Part shown: positions 23,419-32,761 of the stretch, piece by piece
Layout: each line of letters starts with the position of its first letter
Position numbering within the stretch: the stretch's first letter is position 1
Origin: Ruminococcus sp.
GTDB lineage: Bacteria; Bacillota; Clostridia; Oscillospirales; Ruminococcaceae
Reading direction: 5' to 3'
NCBI GenBank assembly: GCA_016290875.1
Contig: JAEEVL010000026.1
Coordinates: forward strand, 1-46,952
Length of the DNA stretch: 46,952 bases
The notes under the pieces: generated by a model
The model's input: only the letters and a program-made list of their open reading frames with translations
What the model was told of the DNA's origin: nothing
The model's database searches: none
Translations under genes and position numbers: made by a program

Positions 23419-24836
23419 ATAAGCTTCTTTGCTGTATCAAATAATGCCTTGTAATTCAGAAAAACAACAGATGCTGTGAGTAGTATTTCCCATAGCGCAC
23501 AGCATTTAAACTCAAATATTACCGGTACGCACATAAGCAGTATAAGCATCGTATTTGCCGAAGTTTTAAGCATCGAGAATCTGAACGGCACATAAAACCT
23601 CGCATCTATCATACGGATACAGTAACACAGCAGATAACTCAGAAACGTTGCAAATGCAGCTCCCTGTATTCCCCAATAAGGTATAAGAGAAGTATTAAGG
23701 ACAATGTTTACACCGACTATTACAAGTATTGTCAGAAACGCATTTTTTGTATGCTTAGTTGCAGTGTAAATTCCTGCAAGGAAAAGATTCAGGCAGGTGA
23801 ACACCGATGCAGCTATCAGAAGCGGAGTATATAGATATGCAGTCCGGTATTCAGGAAATGTATCATAGTTAATTAGGATAGCTGAGATAGGTTTAAGGAA
23901 AAGAATGATCCCTGCCGAACCTAAAAACAGTACAGCCTCATAGGCACTATACACCCTTTCGTAAAATCTGTCACGGTCCGCGGAGTTGTTCTCTGTAATA
24001 GCCGACATATTCCAAGCCTGAAAGAATATAGTTGAAAGCATTGACAGGAGATTTGGTATCTTGGTCGCTGCAGAGTAAATACCCGCCGCATCCTCTCCGA
24101 GAAATACGCGGTCACTGTGCATATTTCCAATGAATATCTGATCTGAGAAGCCTGTGAAAGTCCACATCACGGCGGTAGGTATAAGCGGCATTGTAAACCT
24201 CATCATCTCTTTGCCGAGAGAAGAACTGAAGGCAGCTTTAGACACATATCTGTTAAGTCCTGCGATAAGGAATAGAAATACCGATGATAGCAAGTCCGAT
24301 AGTATAACTGAGAGCATAAATCCCTTAACGCCGAGTCCGAGATTTGAGATAAAAACTACGTTGAATATGAACAGCGTCATAGTTGCAAATATGCCATCTG
24401 CTGCAAAGAGTTTCACCATTCCTCTCGCACGTACAAACTGTGAGCACAAAGCCCTCATGGCAGAAGTACAAATGTAGATAAACAGCAGCAGCGAATAGCC
24501 GGTTATAGGTTTTAGTATTGGCACAAAATGCAGAAGCGGCACTACCGGCAGCATGAGCAGCAGCCCACACAGCATAAACGTTCCGGCAGTTGTAAAGACC
24601 TGTTTCTTGTCATAATCTTTGTCAAGTCCGAATCGTATCACTGCCTCCGTCAATGAAAAAGTGAATACCGGAAGCAGGAACAACACAAGAGTTTCCAACA
24701 TAGTTTTTGTATACAGATCAGCCGGACTTATATGCTTTGTATATAAATTGTTGAGCAGAAGAGAGAATATTTTCGCACCAAAGCTTCCAACAGCAAAAAT
24801 CGCCGTATTCAGCACAAGAAGTTTGTATTTGTTCAT
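23409..24836 (-). CDS. Polysaccharide flippase of the MOP/Wzx type
   Basis: The product has 475 residues and about 12-14 predicted membrane helices in pairs along the whole length, typical of lipid-linked oligosaccharide flippases. Seen: an N-terminal NTAIFAVGSFGAKIFSLLLNNLYTKH, and the loop AAGIYSAATKIPNLLSMLSTIFFQAWN that is typical of this family. It would move undecaprenyl-linked sugars across the membrane for capsule or wall polysaccharide. It stands alone, with no glycosyltransferases beside it. RBS GGAGG. Confidence 0.9.
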   Translation of the reverse strand: MNKYKLLVLNTAIFAVGSFGAKIFSLLLNNLYTKHISPADLYTKTMLETLVLFLLPVFTFSLTEAVIRFGLDKDYDKKQVFTTAGTFMLCGLLLMLPVVPLLHFVPILKPITGYSLLLFIYICTSAMRALCSQFVRARGMVKLFAADGIFATMTLFIFNVVFISNLGLGVKGFMLSVILSDLLSSVFLFLIAGLNRYVSKAAFSSSLGKEMMRFTMPLIPTAVMWTFTGFSDQIFIGNMHSDRVFLGEDAAGIYSAATKIPNLLSMLSTIFFQAWNMSAITENNSADRDRFYERVYSAYEAVLFLGSAGIILFLKPISAILINYDTFPEYRTAYLYTPLLIAASVFTCLNLFLAGIYTATKHTKNAFLTILVIVGVNIVLNTSLIPYWGIQGAAFATFLSYLLCYCIRMIDARFYVPFRFSMLKTSANTMLILLMCVPVIFEFKCCALWEILLTASVVFLNYKALFDTAKKLIKK

Positions 24837-24918
24837 ATCATTCCTCCGATGATCAATAAAGCTATTATAACATAAAAAATGCGTTTTGTCACCTTCTGTC
24901 CTGCTTTTACAATATTTA

Positions 24919-24947
24919 TTGACAAACCAGCCTGTATATGGTAAAAT
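24919..24947 (+). promoter_or_regulatory. Promoter of the TIM-barrel/HAD/VanW operon
   Basis: TTGACA (24919-24924), 17 bp, TAAAAT (24942-24947), ~70 bases before the first start codon. Confidence 0.7.
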
Positions 24948-25016
24948 AATTATTCAGGTATGAATAGGGGCTTCTTTTGTGTTTCAGAAGCCAAAAGATC
25001 ATAATGGGGTGAAAAT

Positions 25017-25685
25017 ATGAATAAAAGGCCGTCTCTTATCGTTATGCTGACACACAACGATAGGACAGTAATGGATGCCTGTGCAGTTTTCGAGGAATGC
25101 AAGGATTCAAAGGCTGAATACTATGGTTTTAAAGAAGAACCTCTTTCTCTTACAGAGATGAAAGAACTCTTTTCAAGAATTAAAAGCTGTGGAAAGAAAA
25201 CGGTTCTCGAAGTAGTTGCTTACAGTGAAGAAGAAGGGATAGCAGGAGCTGAAACAGCTGTTGAATGCGGCTGTGACATTCTTATGGGGACTATGTACTT
25301 CGATTCTGTAAGAGATATTTGCAGAGCAAACGATATCAGATATATGCCATACATCGGAACTATCAAAGAGCGCCCGTCCGTATTGAGCGGTTCTGTTGAT
25401 GATATGATAAGTGAAGCTAAAAGCTGTCTTGAAAAAGGCGCTGACGGTTTTGATCTTCTCGGTTACAGATACGACGGAGATTCTGCTCTGCTCAATAATC
25501 GTTTTTCAAATGAAGTAAATGCACCTGTTTGTATTGCAGGAAGTGTAGACAGTTACGAACGCCTTGACGAGATAAAAGCTGCTTCACCGTGGGCTTTTAC
25601 TATTGGCGGAGCGTTCTTCGAGCATCGCTTCGGCGACAGTTTCCGTGAGCAGATCGACAACGTCTGCGATTATATAAACAGATGA
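25017..25685 (+). CDS. TIM-barrel protein (sugar-phosphate-enzyme-like fold), substrate unknown
   Basis: The 222-residue product has the alternating strand/helix pattern of a phosphate-binding barrel: TVLEVVAYSEEEG, CGCDILMGTMYF, KGADGFDLLGYRY, APVCIAGSVDSYERLDEI and a final PWAFTIGGAFFEHRF. The IAGSV plus TIGGAFF pair resembles the phosphate site of HisA/ThiE/NanE-type barrels. RBS GGGGTGA. The stop overlaps the start of the HAD gene (ATGA), so they are translationally coupled. I cannot assign a reaction. Confidence 0.75.
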   Translation: MNKRPSLIVMLTHNDRTVMDACAVFEECKDSKAEYYGFKEEPLSLTEMKELFSRIKSCGKKTVLEVVAYSEEEGIAGAETAVECGCDILMGTMYFDSVRDICRANDIRYMPYIGTIKERPSVLSGSVDDMISEAKSCLEKGADGFDLLGYRYDGDSALLNNRFSNEVNAPVCIAGSVDSYERLDEIKAASPWAFTIGGAFFEHRFGDSFREQIDNVCDYINR

Positions 25686-26218
25686 GACTTTTTGAAAAAT
25701 ACTATCCGCGCGGCTATGCGAAAAGTGTATTTGCTATAGATTATACAAAGCTCTATGAAAAAGGCTGCCGCGCTGTTATATTCGACATAGATAATACTCT
25801 TGTACATCACGGTGATAATTCAACGCCTGAAGTAGATCAACTGTTCGTAAAGCTCCACGCTGCCGGACTTAAAACACTTCTTCTTACGAATAACGATGAG
25901 GAACGCGTCCTGCGCTTTATAAAAAACATCGAAACGGAATACATATGCGATGCAGAGAAGCCTGATCCATCCGGATACATCAAAGCAATTGAAAAGCTCG
26001 GTGTAAAACGCTCACAGGCTGTTGTAATCGGCGATCAACTGTTCACAGACATTCTCGGCGCAAACAGGAGCGGCATCGCAGGTATACTTGTGAGATTCAT
26101 TAAACTGCCGGAAGAGAAACGTATAGGCAAACGTCGTTATCTTGAAAAGCTCATAATGCTTTTCTGGCGTCACAGTAAACATAAGAAATTCAATGATATA
26201 TACTTAGGAGAATCATAA
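25682..26218 (+). CDS. yqeG: YqeG-type HAD phosphatase (family IIIA)
   Basis: The product has 178 residues. HAD motif I is VIFDIDNTLVHHGD (Asp35, Asp37), motif II LLLTNN (~77-82) and motif III/IV EKPDPSGYIKAI followed by VVIGDQLFTDILGANR. This order and length fit the YqeG subfamily, related to phosphatidylglycerophosphatases; the natural substrate here is uncertain. Its start overlaps the stop of the barrel gene and its TAA overlaps the next ATG (TAATG), so three genes form one tight operon. Confidence 0.88.
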   Translation: MRLFEKYYPRGYAKSVFAIDYTKLYEKGCRAVIFDIDNTLVHHGDNSTPEVDQLFVKLHAAGLKTLLLTNNDEERVLRFIKNIETEYICDAEKPDPSGYIKAIEKLGVKRSQAVVIGDQLFTDILGANRSGIAGILVRFIKLPEEKRIGKRRYLEKLIMLFWRHSKHKKFNDIYLGES

Positions 26219-27051
26219 TGCTTTGGAATAAAGATAAGCTCTTCTGTGAAATAAACCCTACTTGTTATGCGATCTCTGAGCAAAAGGAGATATGCCGCCG
26301 TCATATCAGCGACTTTATGAGCAAGGATAAATTCGCATCAGCACACAGCAAAAGAAAACTGCCCAATGTAGTGTCTGCACAGAGTTCACACCTCATAAAA
26401 CGCGGCAAGGGAATTGACATAAGGCTTCAAGTTAATAAGGCTGTAAACATAAGACTCGCCTGTAAAAAACTCAACGGACTTATTATACATCCCGGGGAGA
26501 GCTTCTCTTTCTGGAGAACGGTCGGTAAGACAAGCAAGCGTCGCGGCTATAAGGACGGCAGAGTGATCGTCGGTGGAAAACTTCAGCCTGGTATTGGCGG
26601 AGGACTTTGCAATCTCAGCAATACTCTCCATAGACTCATACTTCACAGTCCTCTTGAGGTGACAGAATTCCACAGTCATTCAGACGCACTTGCACCTGAT
26701 GAAGGAACGAGAGTACCTTTCAGCTCAGGAACTTCGGTAAGCTATAATTACATTGATTACAGATTCAGAAACAATACAGATCAGAATGTTCAATTGTTGC
26801 TTTGGTGTGACAAGGACAACCTCTTCGGTGAACTCCGCAGTGAAAGAGAATTCCCTAACAGCTATGAGCTTGAGGAAGAGGGACACTGTTTCCGTAAAGA
26901 GGGCGATAAGTTTTATCGCGTATCTAAAATATATAAAGTAGCACATGACAGGATAACCGGTAATGTCATCAAACGTGATCTTGTACTTGATAACCATTCC
27001 GAAGTAATGTTTGACTACGATCTTATCCCCAAGGAACTCATAAAAAACTGA
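26218..27051 (+). CDS. VanW-family protein
   Basis: The product has 277 residues. The VanW core is clear: IHPGESFSFWRTVGKTSKRRGYKDGRV, GGGLCNLSNTLH, HSHSDALAPDEGTRVPFSSGTSV. VanW proteins accompany some vancomycin-resistance clusters and are common in Firmicutes, but their reaction is not established. There is no signal peptide and no vanHAX gene nearby, so nothing points to resistance here. The 1-base overlap with the HAD gene suggests a joint function. Confidence 0.9.
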   Translation: MLWNKDKLFCEINPTCYAISEQKEICRRHISDFMSKDKFASAHSKRKLPNVVSAQSSHLIKRGKGIDIRLQVNKAVNIRLACKKLNGLIIHPGESFSFWRTVGKTSKRRGYKDGRVIVGGKLQPGIGGGLCNLSNTLHRLILHSPLEVTEFHSHSDALAPDEGTRVPFSSGTSVSYNYIDYRFRNNTDQNVQLLLWCDKDNLFGELRSEREFPNSYELEEEGHCFRKEGDKFYRVSKIYKVAHDRITGNVIKRDLVLDNHSEVMFDYDLIPKELIKN

Positions 27052-27062
27052 CACTTCAATCC

Positions 27063-27086
27063 AGCGGCTCATTGAGCCGCTTTTTT
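27063..27086 (+). terminator. Terminator of the three-gene operon
   Basis: AGCGGCTC-ATT-GAGCCGCT stem with six T. Confidence 0.9.
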
Positions 27087-27152
27087 ATTATTAAAGCTCC
27101 AATTCTGTTCCCACTCTTTCGCAGTATAACTTTAATACGACAACATAAATCA

Positions 27153-27168
27153 AGTGACAAATGTCACT
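27153..27168. promoter_or_regulatory. Inverted repeat upstream of the lipoprotein gene
   Basis: AGTGACA-AA-TGTCACT, 7-bp arms; a related direct half TGACAAATGAC follows at ~27176. Possible operator of the gene at 27297. No clear consensus promoter was found. Confidence 0.4.
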
Positions 27169-27296
27169 CTTTAAATGACAAATGACGTCTGTACTTGTTT
27201 CTGTTTATATGATAGAATAATCTCAACATAAAGCAGATATCATAAATCCAAAAAGCTATTGATGAAATATATCTAACATGAAAGAGAGTGATCACT

Positions 27297-28460
27297 ATGA
27301 AAAGAATTACTTCATTTTTACTTATTCTGCTTTGCCTTATTCCATTAGTCACATTGACATCCTGTGGCAGGAACCTAAATGAACCTATCAGCAAATCCGA
27401 AGCCAAAAAGATATTGAATCGCCGATACGGAAAGCGTTTTTCCTGTGTTTCCGATGATTTGAAAGACAATGGCTCAGGTACAGTCACATTTGAGGATGAA
27501 GATGGTATCCGTTGCACTTACTGGGTAACCAGGCACGATGAAGGCGATGTTCTCCCTGCTTATGACTATACAATGTATGAAAACTATTCGCAGCATTATT
27601 ATAACGCACACCCGGAGTATTTTGCTCCTTTGAACGATGGTGTCCACAAATGTGAAGTTGATGAGTATAACAACTATACTATGTTTTATGACAGTTATGA
27701 AGATATAGACGAAGTGGTTGATTTTACATTTAATATTATCAACAATATCGAACGCGTAGTTGAGGAGAACGATAAATCCGATATACACTTGATTGAACCA
27801 TCAATCACTTTCACCTGTAGTTCATCCAAATATGAAATCACCACAAGTATACCATATATGCCTGACGGTGAAACAAACGGCGAATATAAACATTTTCAAT
27901 CCGCTTCAGATGCTGTCAAAAGCAGTTACGTCAAAGAAGTGAAATATCACAATGATCCGGACGAAGTTTCAAAGCTGACAAACGAACAGCTTTCATACGA
28001 TCCAATTAATGTAATAGAAAATATCACTTATAAAGACAAGTACGTTTTAGACCGTATGCATTTTGAAGAAAACGACGGCAGCCGCAAGAATAAGCACAGA
28101 GGATATGGTTATTATACTCAGATAAGGGCTTCCGATAATTATGATAATAATCAACTGATCAGATTACTGAAAAGAGCAGGCTGGGATGTTGAATCAGAAG
28201 AGAAGAAACTGACATTCACGAACGGAGAAGATATATTGGTTGTCGGAAAAGAAACCATATATTTCAACGGTGAACCATATGAGTTTGACGGAAGAGTCTA
28301 CCTCTCTCCTGCAAATGAACAATATGAATACTATTATTCAGTATTATTTACCGAAAAAGACTTCCGTGACTTATTCGGTATCGAATTTTACTTTGACCAG
28401 TTAAAGGGTACCGGTGAAATCACAAAACTGGGCAATAAAAACAGAACCGTCACTAACTGA
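27297..28460 (+). CDS. Secreted lipoprotein, function unknown
   Basis: ATG 27297 (RBS-like GAGAGTG) begins MKRITSFLLILLCLIPLV, with lipobox LTSC (Cys22), so the 387-residue product is membrane-anchored outside the cell. The mature part is acidic and rich in Tyr and Asp (YENYSQHYYNAHPEYF; VDEYNNYTMFYDSYEDIDEV). The later segment LIRLLKRAGWDVESEEKKLTF ... EPYEFDGRVYLS looks like a small alpha/beta fold. No catalytic motif and no family recognised. A GTG nine bases upstream is in frame but badly placed. Confidence 0.75.
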   Translation: MKRITSFLLILLCLIPLVTLTSCGRNLNEPISKSEAKKILNRRYGKRFSCVSDDLKDNGSGTVTFEDEDGIRCTYWVTRHDEGDVLPAYDYTMYENYSQHYYNAHPEYFAPLNDGVHKCEVDEYNNYTMFYDSYEDIDEVVDFTFNIINNIERVVEENDKSDIHLIEPSITFTCSSSKYEITTSIPYMPDGETNGEYKHFQSASDAVKSSYVKEVKYHNDPDEVSKLTNEQLSYDPINVIENITYKDKYVLDRMHFEENDGSRKNKHRGYGYYTQIRASDNYDNNQLIRLLKRAGWDVESEEKKLTFTNGEDILVVGKETIYFNGEPYEFDGRVYLSPANEQYEYYYSVLFTEKDFRDLFGIEFYFDQLKGTGEITKLGNKNRTVTN

Positions 28461-28483
28461 ATTATTATTGTATTTCATATATT

Positions 28484-28512
28484 AAAAAAGGAGAGCCTTT
28501 CGGCTCTCCTTA
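28484..28512. terminator. Bidirectional terminator between lipoprotein and kinase genes
   Basis: GGAGAGCC-TTTC-GGCTCTCC hairpin with a preceding A run (T run for the minus-strand kinase). Confidence 0.75.
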
Positions 28513-28539
28513 ACTCATATTATTATCAACAGCAATGCA

Positions 28540-29904
28540 TTAACCGTAAAGTATGGCAGAAACAGTAAATACATCTTTCTCCGGTGTAAACGAACAGGCA
28601 CCGCTGTATTTCTCTGTGATACTTTTTACTGAATTGATACCAATACCGTCTCCTGCGTGCTTAGTAGAATGAAAACTGCCTTCCTCATCAAGCGAAACAG
28701 CAGCAAAACTGTTTTTTAGTATCAGCGAGAGACAATGGGCTCCGCCCGGAGTTTCAGTATACGCAGCTGTGAGGTCAATAAAGCGCTCCCCTGCTACATC
28801 CTTACAGGCATCTGCAGCATTCTCGAGAAGATTTCCGAACAGTACGACAAGGTCTTTTTTGTCGGCAAAAGTATCTTTCGGAATATCTGCTTTGATAGAA
28901 AAAGTGATCCTGTTCTGGTAAGCTGTCTCAGAATAAAGTGCGAGAACGACGTTGACAGCTTCATTTTCACAACAAATCAGTGGCTGGTCGAGACGGTTTT
29001 GTTCAATATACATGGAGATCAGTCCGTCAAGTGCCGTAATATCCCCACTGTCCCTGATTTCTTTAAGAAGCGCCGCATGGTGACGGATATCGTGCCTTGT
29101 CCGGCGCATATTCTCAAGACGTTCATTAAGACTGTCATATTGAAGTCTTTGGATCGAAAGCGCATGATTCTCCGTAAGCAGCAATGTATTCTTTTTATAG
29201 AGTTCCGCTGTCAGAATAATAATACGGTAGATCAGCACTGATCCGGCATCAACGAAGAAGAGGTACAGAGTATTGATAGGATCCGTTGTATCTCTTTTGC
29301 CGGTAGGTGAGGCTCCAAAGAAATACTGCATCGATATCAGGTAGAACACCGCAGGAACTAGCCATAGATAGCGCCAGATAAAATCACCAATCTTTTTCTA
29401 ATCTTCAGATTCTGTTGTTTCACCGCGCGTGCAGATATTCCGGAAAACCAGCAGATAAATAATCGGAAGTTCTGCCGCAAGCACCAGCAGCATAAACAGT
29501 GAAAATGTGAAGTGATATTTGAGCTCAGGATATTCAGGAAAGAATGTTGCTTCCATACACCTGCCGCCAAATACTGCAAAGTCACTGAGATTGCTGAGTG
29601 CCAGAACAGTAAACACCAGTTTGCCGATATGTTCCTTCAATACAGTAAAAATAAATATTACATAAAACGCAGAACGAGTTATATTGGTAAATAAATGATT
29701 GGCAGACGGCCAATACTGTTCAAACAGTGTGAGTGTCATCTGAAATGTTAAAATGAACCCCACAAGTGCTAACGTGACTTTTTTACTGAACCGCCAATGT
29801 CCTCTGAAAGAATATAATACCAGCAGCACGAATGGGAATGAACTTACAAACGCATACAGGATCGATTCCCATAATTGATACGGACGATCCGCAAACATAG
29901 GCAT
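28540..29904 (-). pseudogene. GHKL (AgrC-like) sensor kinase split by an in-frame amber codon
   Basis: Both halves lie in one frame. 29904-29401 codes five or six membrane helices (YAFVSSFPFVLLVLYSF and on), ending RGETTESED. Then TAG (29398-29400), and the frame goes straight on as KKIGDFIWRYLWLVPAVFYLIS..., a further helix that has no start codon of its own before GTG 29349. The cytoplasmic part has the phospho-acceptor box (RRTRHDIRHHAALL), the N box (NLLENAADAC) and the G box (GDGIGINSVKSI), ending at 28540. A single base change in one codon explains it; nothing else is lost. Either the gene is freshly inactivated, or the codon is read through, or it is a sequence error. It is divergent from the LytTR regulator at 30178, its obvious partner. 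Confidence 0.85.
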
Positions 29905-29925
29905 ACACCCTTTGTATATTTATTT

Positions 29926-29949
29926 AAACCGCCCTGATCAGGGCGGTTT
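29926..29949 (-). promoter_or_regulatory. 24-base perfect palindrome in the kinase 5' UTR
   Basis: AAACCGCCCTGA joined to its exact reverse complement, beginning ~3-10 bases past the predicted start of the kinase transcript. It could be an operator or, as RNA, a 12-bp hairpin followed by AAATAAAT. GC-rich in an AT-rich region. Confidence 0.6.
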
Positions 29950-29958
29950 CCTCCCATA

Positions 29959-29987
29959 ATTTTATCATAAAGCAACTTTTTCGTCAA
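29959..29987 (-). promoter_or_regulatory. Promoter of the sensor kinase
   Basis: Minus strand TTGACG (29982-29987), 17 bp, TAAAAT (29959-29964). Confidence 0.6.
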
Positions 29988-30177
29988 GTCGCAATCATTT
30001 CGTGCAAAAAAAAGTACATTTGGTGCTCGTTTTGGTTTTTGTGCTTTTTTTGTGTTAGAATATGTAATGTACGATACAAACAGCAATTTTTACGTGTCAA
30101 AAGCTATTTTGATAAATAAATTATGCTTTTTCCATTTTTTGTGATATAATAGAAAAGAACATGAAAGGAGGGTTCAT

Positions 30178-30900
30178 ATGCTGGTAGCTATATGTGATGA
30201 TACACAAGCCGATGCTGAAAAAATACGATTCGCGCTGATGGATATTGCTGACGAACTTGAAACGGTCTGGTTCGACACAGGAACAAAACTTATCGAAAGT
30301 ATAAAAAGCGGTGCATATTACTCGCTGATATTTCAGGATATTTACCTTGAAACTGAAAACGGTATGGATATTGCCCATGCTGTAAAGGAGCTTTCGCCTG
30401 ATACACAGATCATTTTTGTTACAACGAGTCTCGACTATGCTGTTGATGCTTTCCGTGTACAGGCAGCAGATTATCTCGTTAAACCATGCTCTGAAACAGA
30501 TATCGTCAAGGCGTTCGCCCGCGTGAATATGAGACTTAATAAACCGGAAGCAGCCCCTGTTGTTCTGAATGTCGGAAAAGAGATACACGTTTTCTACTCT
30601 GAAAAGGTCATCAAACTCGAAAGTGACAGGCATTATACTGTCATTCACCAACATAACAAAAAAAACGACCGTATCCATATCAGTTTTACTGATGCTGCAA
30701 AGCTCTTCGGCAACAACTTTATCGAAGTCCGCAGAGGTGTACTCGTCAATCCCGAATACATAGAACGCATCAGCGGTACGGACATTATCCTTTCTGACGG
30801 AAGCATTTATAAGCTCCCGAAAGCAAAAAAAGACAGCATTATCGCAGATTATACCGAGTTTGTCATGAAAAAGACTCGTAATAACAGCGCTATTTCTTAA
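30178..30900 (+). CDS. LytTR-family response regulator (AgrA-like)
   Basis: The product has 240 residues. Its receiver domain spans 1-120, with acidic pocket ICDD (Asp7, Asp8), phospho-acceptor Asp54 (LIFQDIYL), Thr83 region (IFVTTS) and Lys102 (DYLVKP). The LytTR DNA-binding domain spans ~135-235 (KVIKLESDRHYTVIHQH ... FIEVRRGVLVNPEYIERI). LytTR proteins bind promoters of exported or surface factors as dimers. RBS AAAGGAGGG. The partner kinase is divergent and broken by a stop, so activation may now be lost or come from another kinase. The likely target is the ABC transporter 93 bases downstream. Confidence 0.93.
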   Translation: MLVAICDDTQADAEKIRFALMDIADELETVWFDTGTKLIESIKSGAYYSLIFQDIYLETENGMDIAHAVKELSPDTQIIFVTTSLDYAVDAFRVQAADYLVKPCSETDIVKAFARVNMRLNKPEAAPVVLNVGKEIHVFYSEKVIKLESDRHYTVIHQHNKKNDRIHISFTDAAKLFGNNFIEVRRGVLVNPEYIERISGTDIILSDGSIYKLPKAKKDSIIADYTEFVMKKTRNNSAIS

Positions 30901-30993
30901 CGCTTAACAATGGCTTTGTGCTGATTTATTGGATATAGATCATCTTTCCATGGGGATGATTTATTATATAATCGATGTATAAGGAGTGTAAGA

Positions 30994-31914
30994 ATGGAAT
31001 TTATTATGCAGACCGATAAGCTGACAAAGACCTACGGTAAAAAAGATGCCTGTAAAGATATCAGCATCAATATCCGCAAGGGCGAGATTTATGGTCTTAT
31101 CGGAAGAAACGGTGCGGGCAAAACTACGATCATGAGAATGATAAGCGGTCTCTCCAAACCAACAAGCGGCAGCTATTCACTGTTCGGGAAAACAGGTATG
31201 GCTATGCAGAAAGAACTTCGCAATGTTGGAGTGCTTATCGAACATCCCGGGCTTTATCCCAAACTCTCAGCAAGGGAAAACTTAAAGATCAAGTGTATTG
31301 GTATGGGCGTTAACTATAAAAACGGCTATATCGACAATCTTCTCAAGACAGTCGGTCTTGAAAACACTAACGACAAAAAGGGTGCAGGCTCCTACTCTCT
31401 CGGTATGAGACAGCGTCTCGGCATAGCTCTTGCACTTGTCGGCGAACCTCAGATGATAATTCTTGATGAACCTATCAACGGTCTCGATCCTCAGGGTATC
31501 GTTGAGATAAGACATACCCTTGAACAGCTCCGAGATGAACGCGGAATCACCATTATGATCTCAAGCCACATTCTCGATGAGCTTGGCAAGCTTGCCGATT
31601 CCTATGGAATAATCCACGAGGGAAAACTCCTGGATCAGTTCACATCGGACGAGCTCCATAAGCGCTGCGGTCAGTTTATCTCCATAAACACAGGAGATAA
31701 CGATAAAACTGTAGGTCTGCTCAGGAAATCCGGCTTCGAGAACATTGAGATCGATCATGATAACATTATCCGTGTGAACGAGCGCCTTGATGACAGCGCT
31801 GAAATTGCAAAACTTATCGTAAATGCAGATATTCCGCTTAAAGAGATCTTTATAAACAACATCTCTCTTGAAGACTACTATCTCAGCGTTACAGGAGGCA
31901 AGCACAATGGTTAA
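30994..31914 (+). CDS. ABC transporter ATP-binding protein (BcrA-like, peptide-resistance type)
   Basis: The product has 306 residues. Walker A is GRNGAGKTT (~37-45), the signature is YSLGMRQRLGIA (~134-145), Walker B is MIILDEPINGLDP (~154-166) and the switch His is in SSHIL (~189). The C-terminal ~80 residues after the ATPase core are typical of the bacitracin/lantibiotic immunity group. It drives the permease whose ATG overlaps its end by 8 bases. RBS AAGGAG. Location next to a LytTR regulator suggests inducible peptide export or self-protection. Confidence 0.92.
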   Translation: MEFIMQTDKLTKTYGKKDACKDISINIRKGEIYGLIGRNGAGKTTIMRMISGLSKPTSGSYSLFGKTGMAMQKELRNVGVLIEHPGLYPKLSARENLKIKCIGMGVNYKNGYIDNLLKTVGLENTNDKKGAGSYSLGMRQRLGIALALVGEPQMIILDEPINGLDPQGIVEIRHTLEQLRDERGITIMISSHILDELGKLADSYGIIHEGKLLDQFTSDELHKRCGQFISINTGDNDKTVGLLRKSGFENIEIDHDNIIRVNERLDDSAEIAKLIVNADIPLKEIFINNISLEDYYLSVTGGKHNG

Positions 31915-32692
31915 TATAATAAAAATGGATATGTACCGACTTTTCAAGTCGAAATCTTTTAAGGTAGTGCTTATAATAGTAATAATACTCAACCTCATAA
32001 ACGGATCTATTGACAGACTGAGCACCTACCTGACAGCAAAAAGCGTTGCTGAGGGCGAAGAACCTGTAGTATGGGCAAAAACGATCGCTTTTTCAGGATT
32101 TCTGAAGAAACCTGTTTTCTACTTTGACTGTATCATGACTCTGCTTTCGATCGTATGGTTCTCACATTCAGACATAAGTCATGGCTACATAAAGAATATT
32201 GCCGGTCAGCTTCCTAAGAAGGGACATACAGTTATTTCCAAATTCATTGTTGTAGGAATGCATAACTTCTTACTTCTTTTTGTAGCTGTAATTGCTCAGA
32301 CAATAGGCTATCTTCCCTACTGTTCGATAGATTTCGGCGATGATCTCGGAAACGGAATACTCCATTTCTGGATCAAATGGCTTCTCCTGCTTGCGATCAG
32401 TGCGATAATCATACTGTTCTCATCAGGCTTGAAATCCAAGAACGCAGCAACTACAATAGCAGTTGTCATGGGTGGAAAGATCATGACTCTGACATATATG
32501 CTTATTTCTGCCGGAATTCAGAAAATACCGCTGGATTGTCTGAAAGACTTCAATCTTTCAAAATATATGCCTGATTCACTCATGACATCTGCAGAACCGG
32601 ACGTCAAAAGAGCAATACTAGTCAGTCTGGCTATAATCGTAGTATTTATGACAGCGACCGTGAAAATATTCAATAAGAAGGATGTCAACTGA
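31907..32692 (+). CDS. ABC transporter permease, partner of the BcrA-like ATPase
   Basis: The product has 261 residues from ATG 31907 (RBS CAGGAGG); a longer frame to 31868 lies inside the ATPase gene. It starts MVNIIKMDMYRLFKSKSFKVVLIIVII, the usual N-terminus of ABC-2 type permeases. About six helices follow (YFDCIMTLLSIVWF; FLLLFVAVIAQTIGYL; WLLLLAISAIIILFSSG; AILVSLAIIVVFMTATV). The substrate is unknown; a peptide is likely from the family. Confidence 0.88.
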   Translation: MVNIIKMDMYRLFKSKSFKVVLIIVIILNLINGSIDRLSTYLTAKSVAEGEEPVVWAKTIAFSGFLKKPVFYFDCIMTLLSIVWFSHSDISHGYIKNIAGQLPKKGHTVISKFIVVGMHNFLLLFVAVIAQTIGYLPYCSIDFGDDLGNGILHFWIKWLLLLAISAIIILFSSGLKSKNAATTIAVVMGGKIMTLTYMLISAGIQKIPLDCLKDFNLSKYMPDSLMTSAEPDVKRAILVSLAIIVVFMTATVKIFNKKDVN

Positions 32693-32761
32693 TATCACGA
32701 CCGAATATCGCACTTTGCATTTGCATTTCGTGCTTTAATATGATTATAGGAGGAATCAAAA

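Noticed and set aside
26218..27051. Vancomycin-resistance locus
   Set aside because: Only the VanW-family gene is present. VanW proteins are widespread outside resistance clusters and no vanH, vanA or vanX gene is nearby.
30100..30177. Complete agr quorum-sensing system
   Set aside because: A GHKL kinase and LytTR regulator are present, but I found no AgrB-like processing protein and no plausible short AgrD-type precursor near them.
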